Of a stretch of 64,000 nucleotides of DNA, positions 18,910 through 26,112 are shown piece after piece. The DNA is from an uncultured Collinsella sp. (GTDB lineage Bacteria > Actinomycetota > Coriobacteriia > Coriobacteriales > Coriobacteriaceae). The translations under genes and the position numbers were made by a program. The notes under the pieces were generated by a model. That model saw only the letters and a list, made by a program, of their open reading frames with translations. It was not told where the DNA came from and ran no database searches. The stretch lies in assembly GCA_902492235.1 (NCBI GenBank), contig CABUKS010000008.1, positions 11,396 through 75,395 of the forward strand. Reading direction: 5' to 3'. Position 1 is the stretch's first letter; every line of letters starts with the position of its first letter.

Positions 18910-19103
18910 TCGATCTGCAGCTTTCGGCATCCGCCACAGAGCTGGCAAGGGTTTGGGGCAAAACGAAAGCTCAACGCCCTGAGTTTGAAGTGATTTTATT
19001 GTAACTGTCTTGGCTTTTATTCCCGGAACCGACAAAGCGTGCCTCCGCCTCTTTTGCGTGAAGCCGGCCGGGATGTGAGGTAGTTTTGCGTCAGCAGATT
19101 AGT

Positions 19104-19141
19104 GCAAGGGGCCAACGGACGGGGCTTCATTGGCCCCTTGC
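19104..19141. terminator. Perfect 12-bp hairpin between convergent genes
   Basis: GCAAGGGGCCAA (19104-19115) pairs with TTGGCCCCTTGC (19130-19141). It lies between the flavodoxin end and the convergent cupin end, where a bidirectional terminator is expected. No clear T-tract on either side. Confidence 0.6.
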
Positions 19142-19155
19142 GCATCGATTGCGAA

Positions 19156-19509
19156 TTAGAACATGATAGCGTCGTCGGCCGTGAAGGCATCAAGGGATCC
19201 CTGCTTGACCTGGATGCAGACGTATGTGATGCCCGAGTCGGACGCGGCGCGGAACTGGCGGTGTGCGGCGGGGGAAATGCGCAGCCAGTCGCCGGCTGCA
19301 AGCTCGATTTCCTCACCGTCGATCGTGACCGAGCCCGCGCCCTCGAGCACGCCATAGATCTCCTCGTTTTCCTTGTGTGCATGGACGAACGGAACGCCAA
19401 CGCCGGCGGGAAGATTGTTGATACTCACCTCTGCCCCGGTAAGCCCGAGCACCTCGTGCAGCTCGACACGGCTCTCATTTCCGATGCGGGTCTTTGCATA
19501 ATTAGCCAT
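19156..19509 (-). CDS. Cupin-domain protein controlled with an HxlR regulator
   Basis: This 117-residue single cupin has motif 1 VPFVHAHKENEEIYGVLEG and motif 2 GDWLRISPAAHRQFRA, a metal-binding beta barrel. It is divergent from an HxlR gene with an inverted repeat between them, an arrangement often seen for redox- or quinone-responsive detoxification genes. GAGGAA precedes the ATG. Substrate unknown. Confidence 0.87.
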   Translation of the reverse strand: MANYAKTRIGNESRVELHEVLGLTGAEVSINNLPAGVGVPFVHAHKENEEIYGVLEGAGSVTIDGEEIELAAGDWLRISPAAHRQFRAASDSGITYVCIQVKQGSLDAFTADDAIMF

Positions 19510-19592
19510 AATGGTTCCTCTCTTTGGGTTGATTTACCTTGCAGGCATCTCCTGCGTGAGTTATATTCAACGCGAAGGCGCATGCAAATACG

Positions 19593-19620
19593 AGTACGCA
19601 CATATTTGTAACTGCGTACT
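19593..19620. promoter_or_regulatory. Probable HxlR operator
   Basis: AGTACGCA (19593-19600) and TGCGTACT (19613-19620) are exact inverted repeats separated by 12 bases. They lie in the cupin/HxlR divergent gap. GTAC-centred half sites at this spacing are common for HxlR regulators. Confidence 0.75.
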
Positions 19621-19663
19621 TTTTTGTGAAACCGGTATGGTCAAGGAGGTTGGGTCTCCCGTG

Positions 19664-19987
19664 ATGGCGAAAGAGGAGCTTCCGGAGTGTCCGGTCGCAA
19701 CGGCGGTAGCGCTCATTGGCGGAAAGTGGAAGCTGCTCATTATCCGTAACTTGCGCGTACGCCCTTGGCGTTTCAACGAGTTGCGCCGCAACCTTGAGGG
19801 GATCTCTCAGAAGGTGCTTACCGACAGCCTGCGGCAGATGGAGGATGATGGGCTGGTCTTTCGCCATGACTATGGCGAGAATCCTCCCCGCGTTGAGTAT
19901 GGCCTTACCGAGCTCGGCCGCCAGATGATGCCCGTCATGGACTCGCTCGCAGACTTCGGCGCCTATTACAAGACGGTCGTTTCGTAG
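19664..19987 (+). CDS. HxlR-family transcription regulator
   Basis: The winged-helix regulator of about 107 residues has the family hallmark ECPVATAVALIGGKWKLLIIRNL, then RFNELRRNLEGISQKVLTDSLRQMEDDGLV and the wing PRVEYGLTELG. The cysteine in ECP is the residue that senses oxidants or electrophiles in studied members. AAGGAGG lies 14 bases upstream of ATG 19664; a GTG at 19661 fits better by spacing and adds one residue. It should control the divergent cupin through the operator at 19593-19620. Confidence 0.92.
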   Translation: MAKEELPECPVATAVALIGGKWKLLIIRNLRVRPWRFNELRRNLEGISQKVLTDSLRQMEDDGLVFRHDYGENPPRVEYGLTELGRQMMPVMDSLADFGAYYKTVVS

Positions 19988-20087
19988 CGGACACGCTGCT
20001 TAGGGGGCGGAGAATCGCTACGAGTACGATAGCGATTCTCCTGCGGCTGCCGTCGATTCCGTAGTTATAGAGCGGAAGGAGACTGCA

Positions 20088-20361
20088 ATGGGGTCGTCCG
20101 CCCCACAAGAAGGCCCTTCCTTCCCGGTATGGCGCCGACATGCGCACGCTGGCTCAAACTGCTCGATGCGCGAAGTGTTGTTATGGCTTCACTCAGTCTG
20201 CGGACGCCCAATCATCCGCGCACCACATTCTGCCCATGTGCATGGGCGGCTGCCCCCACCGCCATATGGTCTCCGGCGTGCGCCGTTGCCCCTGGTTCAA
20301 AGACGACCCCGATGCCTACGTCCTCGCCAAAACTCGAGCCGCCCGCAAGAGCCGCCAATAA
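20088..20361 (+). pseudogene. Cys/His-rich small protein, apparently frameshifted at its start
   Basis: A good ribosome site (GGAAGGAGACTGCA) precedes ATG 20088, but that frame soon looks non-coding. The frame offset by one encodes RCAKCCYGF, HHILPMCMGGCPHRHM and CPWFKDDPDAY, a compact metal-binding-like pattern ending at 20361. Removing one G from the GGGG run right after the start (20090-20093) joins the two as MGRPPHKKALPSRYGADMRT. Alternatively translation starts at the internal ATG 20140, giving 73 residues. I do not recognise the family. Nothing else is seen between 20362 and 20603. Confidence 0.45.
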
Positions 20362-20603
20362 AACCTCCGGCCCTGCTTGGCCCTGGGAGTAAAAGTCAAA
20401 CTTGCCCGATCCACGCCTCGCGTAAGGGCCGTTCTACTTCCCAAACCTGATCTGCCTGTCGCACAGCTCTAGGGCGACAAGGGAAGCCTGGGCCACCTCC
20501 TTGATATCTTCCACGAACTACTGGAGTGCGGCACAGTCGGATGACTGGACCGTTTTCGTTGGAGCTTGGTTGTTTGCCTGTGTGAATGGCGTATTTGCTT
20601 TAG

Positions 20604-21524
20604 TTAGCGGTTGCGACGCCTTGTTGCGGAAATACCAACTGCTGCAACTGCGCCACCGGCAACACTCAGGGCGACAGCCATCGCACCGTTGTCGCCCGTC
20701 GCGGGTAAGGTGGTCCCGGCTGGTTTAACCGCCGCTACTGCCTTAGTGGAAACGGGATTTGCCGCGGGCTTTTCTGCCTTGGGCTGCGGTGTGGGCTCGG
20801 GCTTGGTTTCCGGTTCGGGTTTGACCTCTGGGCTCGGTTTAACACTTGGATTGGGTTTGGAACCGCTCGTATCGGTTGCAATCAAGTGCACGTCGCTGTC
20901 GAAGACGTAGCGGATGTAGTAATCGTGCCGCGTCTCGTGCATAATCCCCTGCCCGCTGTCGAAGTCGCGGTCAACGTGTGTGCCAAGGCGGGTTGAGCTG
21001 GTGAGGTTCAGTCTGTAAGGGATTTGGTCGTCGGCGTAGCCGCCTGTAAAGACAGCGGTTGCTCTAACGTGATTGTCGATCATGGTCAGGGCAATAGAGA
21101 CGCTGGCCTCTTTGGGGTTCTCGGTTTTTATAAGGCCTTCGGTATCGGTGTCGATCTTGAAGAGATGGACGGTGTCGTTAAGCCCGTAGATGAAGTCCTC
21201 GGGTTTGTCGGGGAAATCGTATACAAACGCCTCATTCTGGACCAACATGAAGGCAGGAGGGAGCTCCAGGTCATAGTTATGGTCGACAACGGTGGTAGCT
21301 GTGAGGCTGCCTTCTGCGTTGGCTTCGTCGCAGGTAATGGGTGCTGCGACATCGGTTTCGGGCATTTCTGTCGCCAGTGCTGCGCAGGGTAGCAAAAGCA
21401 GTCCTGCCACAAGAATGCTTACTCCGAAGGCGGCGATTCTGGCGTCTGCATGACGCTTGACGTCGCGGATAGACAGGCCAGTCCGTTTGTTATGGGTCTG
21501 CGGTGCAACATGCTGTCCATACAT
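20604..21524 (-). CDS. Sortase-anchored cell-wall surface protein (LPATG)
   Basis: This 306-residue secreted protein has a basic N-terminus and signal segment (AAFGVSILVAGLLLLPCAALA), an extracellular domain of about 170 residues, a Pro/Lys/Glu-rich spacer (KPNPSVKPSPEVKPEPETKP) and a C-terminal sorting signal: LPATGD, a hydrophobic span and a final RRRNR. It should be covalently attached to peptidoglycan by a class of sortase not encoded here. The domain (YNLDLELPP-like segment, FVYDFPDKPEDFIYGL) is not one I recognise. AAGGAGCGTCTT precedes the ATG. Confidence 0.88.
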   Translation of the reverse strand: MYGQHVAPQTHNKRTGLSIRDVKRHADARIAAFGVSILVAGLLLLPCAALATEMPETDVAAPITCDEANAEGSLTATTVVDHNYDLELPPAFMLVQNEAFVYDFPDKPEDFIYGLNDTVHLFKIDTDTEGLIKTENPKEASVSIALTMIDNHVRATAVFTGGYADDQIPYRLNLTSSTRLGTHVDRDFDSGQGIMHETRHDYYIRYVFDSDVHLIATDTSGSKPNPSVKPSPEVKPEPETKPEPTPQPKAEKPAANPVSTKAVAAVKPAGTTLPATGDNGAMAVALSVAGGAVAAVGISATRRRNR

Positions 21525-21845
21525 AAGACGCTCCTTGTTCGTAGGCCGGTTTCCGCGGATCTATATTGCGCCTGGCCGATGCGGCTAGGCTCTTTCACGC
21601 GAACGCTTATGCGAGCAGGGAGAAAGCTCAAGCTAATTTTCTCACAGTCGATACTTTGCGAGCAACGATTTGCTGTTCAATTTTCGGAGAGAGAGTCAAG
21701 GTGGCCGAGGAGTTATCAGGCAATGAGATTGTGTCTAGAGAACACGAACGAGAGATGCGATCTACAGACGACTGAATAGCTCCATCCGTTTTGGTTACAA
21801 CGAAATGTATGCCGCGCGCCTGCGGCATGAAGAAGGGAGATTCTT
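21525..21845. other. Divergent gap with a hairpin
   Basis: The region between the LPATG gene and the flavoprotein gene holds a small hairpin, ATGCCGC (21809-21815) with GCGGCAT (21822-21828), just before the flavoprotein ribosome site. A 69-codon plus-strand opening at 21566-21775 has no recognisable features and is not called. Confidence 0.35.
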
Positions 21846-22376
21846 ATGAATATCGTTGTATTGAGCGGTAGCCCGCGCAAGGGCGCCAATACCGACACCA
21901 TGGTCGAGGCGTTTGCTGAGACCGCGCGTGAGGGTGGCCATACGGTCGAGGTCATCCGCGTTGCCAGTAAGAAAATCGCTGGTTGTCTGGGGTGTCAGTA
22001 TTGCTTCGCCCACGAGGGCACTTGCGTGCTGAAGGATGACATGGCCAACGTGATCGAGTCGCTGAAAGACGCCGACATGGTTGTCTTCGCTTCGCCTATC
22101 TACTGGTTTGATATCACTGCGCAGGAGAAGGCCGCCATCGATCGCCTATACGCCTTCGGTGCTACGGGCTTCCCGTTCACCAAGACGGCCCTTTTACTCG
22201 ATAGCCACAGCGAGGGCGTCTATGATGCGGCGATCGCTATGTACAAGTCGACCTGTGCGTACTGCAAGTGGGAGGACCAGGGCATTGTCGCCATCAGCGG
22301 TATGACCGAGCGCGACAGCATGGCATCGTCGCCCAAGCTGGAAGAGGTGCGAGAGCTCGCCCGTAAGCTCGCCTAA
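21846..22376 (+). CDS. NAD(P)H-dependent FMN reductase / flavodoxin-family oxidoreductase
   Basis: The 176-residue protein begins with the FMN phosphate loop VVLSGSPRKGANTD, followed by GCLGCQYCFAHEGTCVLKDDM and the SPIYWFDITAQEKAAIDRLY loop. The cysteine motif CxxCxxC resembles the compact cluster of iron-sulfur flavoproteins, so an Fe-S cluster is possible. AGAAGGGAG precedes the ATG. It stands alone; role probably small-molecule or quinone reduction. Confidence 0.88.
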   Translation: MNIVVLSGSPRKGANTDTMVEAFAETAREGGHTVEVIRVASKKIAGCLGCQYCFAHEGTCVLKDDMANVIESLKDADMVVFASPIYWFDITAQEKAAIDRLYAFGATGFPFTKTALLLDSHSEGVYDAAIAMYKSTCAYCKWEDQGIVAISGMTERDSMASSPKLEEVRELARKLA

Positions 22377-22386
22377 GGACAAGAAG

Positions 22387-22456
22387 AACGCATGGCTATC
22401 AGCGTTGGCGGAAAGCCTACTTCCCTTACCAAGAGGATTACTGATTGCCATGCGTT
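22387..22456. terminator. Long-loop inverted repeat between convergent genes
   Basis: AACGCATGGC (22387-22396) is exactly inverted as GCCATGCGTT (22447-22456) with 50 bases between. It separates the convergent flavoprotein and ATPase genes. No T-tract; termination role is uncertain. Confidence 0.4.
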
Positions 22457-22483
22457 GATGTCCTTATGGACAATCTCCGCGTG

Positions 22484-23578
22484 CTAGGAGACTTTCTCGC
22501 TCAGGAACTCCCTGAATGCGGGGATGTCAAAGCCAACGAGACCACGCCCACGTTCCCCGATGACGCCGTCCTCGAGAAGGCGGCGTTTGTATTGGCTTGC
22601 GTAGTTGCTGGCGACGCCCATGCGTTTGGCTATCTCCGAGACCCTGCTGGGGCCAGAATCGGGCAGCATCGCGAGTAAAAACTCAATGTCTTTATCGGAA
22701 AGCTCTCGATAGGTCGTTTCGAGAATGCGATCACGCAGCTCCATGCGTGCGAGTAGGGAACCCTGCTGGACATCGGATGCACTGATTTGGGGCGAGTTCT
22801 CCGAAACATCCCAAGTGCGATATCCGACGAGCTGCATCATGTAGGGGAATCCGTCGACGGCCTTCACAGCATTCTCGAGCGCTTCTGGTGTGATTGAACG
22901 TCCTCCGGCCTCAACGGTTTTGCGAAACGCGTTTGCAATTTCAACGTCAGTGATTCGTCCAAGCTGATGATACTGGGAGCGCCTGAGGAACGAGACGGAA
23001 TCGTTACGCAGCAACGCCGATACTTTGTAGGGCAGTCCTGCCATGAGTAGGGCAACTTTTTTACCTTCGCGTACAAAGTGCTGGTAAACAGAGGCAAATT
23101 GAAGCATTTCTTCGAGATCGACGGTGACTTCATCGATGGTAATGAGAAGTCCGATGTCATGTTTTTCGAGTTGCTTAAAGATGCCATTCATGCGTGTGCG
23201 CCAGTTGCCCTGGACCTCTTGAGCATATGTCCAATCGATGCCCACTGGACCAATTTGAACGCCGTTTATGCGCGCATGAGGCTGTGAGAGGTAGCTATCT
23301 GCGGCTTCTTTGGTTCGCTCGATAATATCTTCGAGCATGCCTGGCATGGCGGAGACATTTGCTGCGATCCAACCGTGTTCAAGCGCCGTTTCTGAAAGGA
23401 GCGAGAGAAGCGCCGTCTTGCCCGTTCCCCTTGCGCCCGTAAAAATAGTCGACAGGTTTGGATCTCCCGGGCCGTTGATAAAACCACGGTTGATGTCACG
23501 CAGAATATGCTCGCGACCCGCTAGAAAGGGAGGGATACTTCCGAACGTCGGGGTAAAGGGGTTCTTGCTGTACTCCAT
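22484..23578 (-). CDS. AAA-type ATPase with C-terminal winged helix
   Basis: The 364-residue protein has Walker A FTGARGTGKTALLSLL near residue 55, Walker B LLITIDEV near 145, a sensor region (LLMAGLPYKV) and a C-terminal helix-turn-helix (SEIAKRMGVASNYASQYKRRLLEDGVI). This is the layout of STAND-like/archaeal-type ATPases with a DNA-binding tail, usually orphan genes of unknown role, sometimes mobile. ATG 23578 follows AAGGAGACACC. The iterons at 23591-23642 directly upstream suggest that it binds its own promoter. Confidence 0.85.
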   Translation of the reverse strand: MEYSKNPFTPTFGSIPPFLAGREHILRDINRGFINGPGDPNLSTIFTGARGTGKTALLSLLSETALEHGWIAANVSAMPGMLEDIIERTKEAADSYLSQPHARINGVQIGPVGIDWTYAQEVQGNWRTRMNGIFKQLEKHDIGLLITIDEVTVDLEEMLQFASVYQHFVREGKKVALLMAGLPYKVSALLRNDSVSFLRRSQYHQLGRITDVEIANAFRKTVEAGGRSITPEALENAVKAVDGFPYMMQLVGYRTWDVSENSPQISASDVQQGSLLARMELRDRILETTYRELSDKDIEFLLAMLPDSGPSRVSEIAKRMGVASNYASQYKRRLLEDGVIGERGRGLVGFDIPAFREFLSEKVS

Positions 23579-23590
23579 GGTGTCTCCTTT

Positions 23591-23642
23591 GCAAGTTTTG
23601 CTAATTTTTGCAAGTTTTGCTAATTTTTGCAAGTTTTGCTAA
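23591..23642. repeat. 19-bp iterons upstream of the ATPase gene
   Basis: The unit GCAAGTTTTGCTAATTTTT occurs at 23591-23609 and 23610-23628, then a partial third copy at 23629-23642. Each begins with a GCAA/TTGC near-palindrome. The array starts 12 bp upstream of the ATPase start, where an autoregulatory site or weak promoter would lie. Confidence 0.9.
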
Positions 23643-23683
23643 CGACCGACCAAAGGGCATCGAAGCAGTGACGCTGACATTTT

Positions 23684-23725
23684 TTAACGCAGAAAAATAA
23701 GCAGAAATCAATTAATCTGCGTTAA
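23684..23725. repeat. Inverted repeat TTAACGCAGA
   Basis: TTAACGCAGA (23684-23693) and TCTGCGTTAA (23716-23725) are perfect inverted repeats in the gap between the ATPase iterons and the topoisomerase terminator. Possible regulator site for the ATPase promoter; role unknown. Confidence 0.5.
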
Positions 23726-23740
23726 GAAATAGTTGAGAAG

Positions 23741-23789
23741 AAAAACGACGAGTCCCGGGCGCAATGCCGTTGCGCTCCGGGCCTCGTCG
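23741..23789 (-). terminator. Rho-independent terminator of the topoisomerase operon
   Basis: On the minus strand a 19-bp stem (CGACGAG... arms 23783-23789 and 23746-23752, with matching inner GCGCAA/TTGCGC) is followed by TTTTTCTTCT. It lies 37 bases beyond the subunit A stop. Confidence 0.9.
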
Positions 23790-23826
23790 CTTTGCGAAGT
23801 ATCTAACGGTCTCGTTGCCGTGGTAC

Positions 23827-26067
23827 CTAGTCAAACAGACTCGGCATGTCGTTTTCCTTCATGAGGGCACCGGCTGAGGGGAGGCTCTGCGCGGTGAACT
23901 TCTCGGCCGAGACGCCGGCGCCAAGAATCTCCTCGGTCGTGCCGACGGTGGTGACCGAGCGGCCCTTCTTGGCCGTAAAGGCCTGGACGCCCTGCGTGTT
24001 GGTGGTCGTCTTGGTCTTGAGCAACGACGTGTTGAAGTTCATCAAACGATAGTCGCTCGAGACCAGTGCGATGTCGCGATCTTCCTTGAGCACCTGGGCA
24101 TACAGCAGCTTGCTGCCGCCGTAGATGGCGTTCTTGAGGCGCTTGCGGTTGGTCTTGGTGACGTATCCGGAAAGCGCGACGCGCACCACGCGGCCGTTCT
24201 CAAAGACGAACAACACGTCGGCCTTGTAGTCCTCGGGGTCGATGACCCAGATGACACTCTCGTCGGGTTCCATCTCAAGATCGGTCGGCAGGTACGAGCC
24301 CAGCTGGGCCGACTTGGTGTCCTCAAACGCCGCAACCTTGCACTTGTACACCTGACTCTTGTTGGTAAAGACCAGCAATTCGTGGGTGTTGGAGGACGGA
24401 AACTCGATAAAGGGTTTGTCGCCGTCCTTGTACTTGAGCGTGGTCGCCTTCTTGAGCACGCGGTCTGTCAGCTTCTTAAGGTAGCCATCGCGCGAGAGCA
24501 TGATGGTGACCGGGTACTCCTCGACCTCGGGCTCCAAGCTTACTTCGATAACCTCATGGGGCTCAATCCTGCCCGTGCGGCGCGGCATCACGTACTTCTT
24601 GTTGACTGCGGCCAGCTCGTCGCTGATGACCTTCTTGATGTTCTCCTCGCTGGAGAGGATCTCCTCAAGCTCGGCAATCTCACCCTCTAGCTTGGCGATG
24701 TCCTTGGTGCGGTTGAGGATGTACTCCTCGTTGATGTTGCGGAGTTTAAGCTCGGCAACAAACTCGGCTTGGGTCTCGTCGATGTCGAAGCCGCGCATAA
24801 GGTTGGGCACGACCTCGGCTTCGAGCTTGGTGCCGCGGATGATGGCGATAGCCTTGTCGATATCGAGCAAGATCGCCTCGAGGCCGTGCAGCAGGTGCAG
24901 GCGCTCGGACTTTTTGCCCAGGTCAAAGTTAATGCGGCGACGCGTGGACTCAATACGCCACTTGACCCACTCGTGCAGAATCTGGCGCACGCCCATAACA
25001 CGGGGATAACCGTCGACGAGCACGTTAAAGTTGCACGAGAACGAATCCTGCAGCGTGGTCGAGCGATAGAGCTTGGCCATAAGCTTGTCGGGGTCGACGC
25101 CGCGCTTAAGGTCGATGGCGATGCGCAGACCCGAAAGGTCTGTCTCGTCGCGGATGTCTGCGATCTCCTTGACCTTGCCCTCCTTGGAGAGCTTGACGAT
25201 GCGCTCGATGATGACATCGGTCTTGGTGGTGTAGGGAATCTCGTACACTTCGATGATGCGCTCTTCGGGAATCCAGCGCCAGCGGGAGCGAATCTGGAAG
25301 CTGCCAAGGCCGGTCTCGACGATCTTCTCCATCTCCTCGCGGCGGTAGATGATCTCGCCGCCGGTCGAGAAGTCGGGCATGGGCATGTACTCGAGCAGAT
25401 CGCAGTCAGGATCCTGCAGGTAGTGCATCGTGGCGGTGCAGACCTCGTTGAGGTTGAAACCACAGATGTCGGATGCCATGGCGACGCCGATGCCCTTGTT
25501 GGCCGAGACAAGGATGTTGGGGAACGTGGTGGGCAGCAGGCGCGGCTCCTTCATGGCACCGTCGTAGCTGTCGACGAAGTCGACCGGGTCCTTGTCGATG
25601 TCCTTGAAGATCTCGGCGCTGATGGGGGAGAGCTTGGCTTCGGTATAACGCGAGGCGGCGTAGCTCAGGTCGCCCGAATAGTACTTGCCAAAGTTGCCCT
25701 TCGACTCCACGAAGGGCGCAAGCAGCGCTTCGTTGCCCGTCGCAAGGCGCACCATCGTCTCGTAGATCGCGGCATCGCCGTGCGGGTTGAGCTTCATGGT
25801 CTGGCCCACGATGTTGGCGCTCTTCTGGCGCTCGCCCTTGAGCAGACCCATCTTGTACATGGTGTAGAGCAGCTTGCGGTGCGAGGGCTTAAAGCCGTCG
25901 ATCTCGGGGAACGCGCGCGAGACGTTGACGCTCATGGCGTAGGGCATGTAGTTGACCTCGAGCGTCTGCGTGATCGGCTGGTCGGTGACCTCGGAGTGCA
26001 GGCCGATGACGTTCTCGGCGTTGACCTGCTTTTTCTTTGGCTGGTTCTTCGTCTTCTTCTTTGCCAC
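23827..26067 (-). CDS. parC: Type IIA topoisomerase subunit A (topoisomerase IV-like)
   Basis: The 746-residue DNA breakage-reunion subunit has the N-terminal region GFKPSHRKLLYTMYKMGL, KSANIVGQTMKLNPHGDAAIYE, and the active-site tyrosine in AASRYTEAKLS. The C-terminal half has a long coiled coil (IAKLEGEIAELEEILSS) and a beta-pinwheel-like domain. I see no QRRGGKG gyrase box, which argues for topoisomerase IV (decatenation) over gyrase. The start is a GTG at 26067 after AAGAGGAA. It follows subunit B by 45 bases, so both form one operon ending at 23741-23789. Confidence 0.88.
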   Translation of the reverse strand: MAKKKTKNQPKKKQVNAENVIGLHSEVTDQPITQTLEVNYMPYAMSVNVSRAFPEIDGFKPSHRKLLYTMYKMGLLKGERQKSANIVGQTMKLNPHGDAAIYETMVRLATGNEALLAPFVESKGNFGKYYSGDLSYAASRYTEAKLSPISAEIFKDIDKDPVDFVDSYDGAMKEPRLLPTTFPNILVSANKGIGVAMASDICGFNLNEVCTATMHYLQDPDCDLLEYMPMPDFSTGGEIIYRREEMEKIVETGLGSFQIRSRWRWIPEERIIEVYEIPYTTKTDVIIERIVKLSKEGKVKEIADIRDETDLSGLRIAIDLKRGVDPDKLMAKLYRSTTLQDSFSCNFNVLVDGYPRVMGVRQILHEWVKWRIESTRRRINFDLGKKSERLHLLHGLEAILLDIDKAIAIIRGTKLEAEVVPNLMRGFDIDETQAEFVAELKLRNINEEYILNRTKDIAKLEGEIAELEEILSSEENIKKVISDELAAVNKKYVMPRRTGRIEPHEVIEVSLEPEVEEYPVTIMLSRDGYLKKLTDRVLKKATTLKYKDGDKPFIEFPSSNTHELLVFTNKSQVYKCKVAAFEDTKSAQLGSYLPTDLEMEPDESVIWVIDPEDYKADVLFVFENGRVVRVALSGYVTKTNRKRLKNAIYGGSKLLYAQVLKEDRDIALVSSDYRLMNFNTSLLKTKTTTNTQGVQAFTAKKGRSVTTVGTTEEILGAGVSAEKFTAQSLPSAGALMKENDMPSLFD

Positions 26068-26112
26068 GATTTCCTCTTGAACTTCTTATGGGCCGTCGTT
26101 ATCGATTTGCTG

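Noticed and set aside
23591..23642. Possible CRISPR-like repeats
   Set aside because: Units are tandem with no spacers and there are no cas genes.
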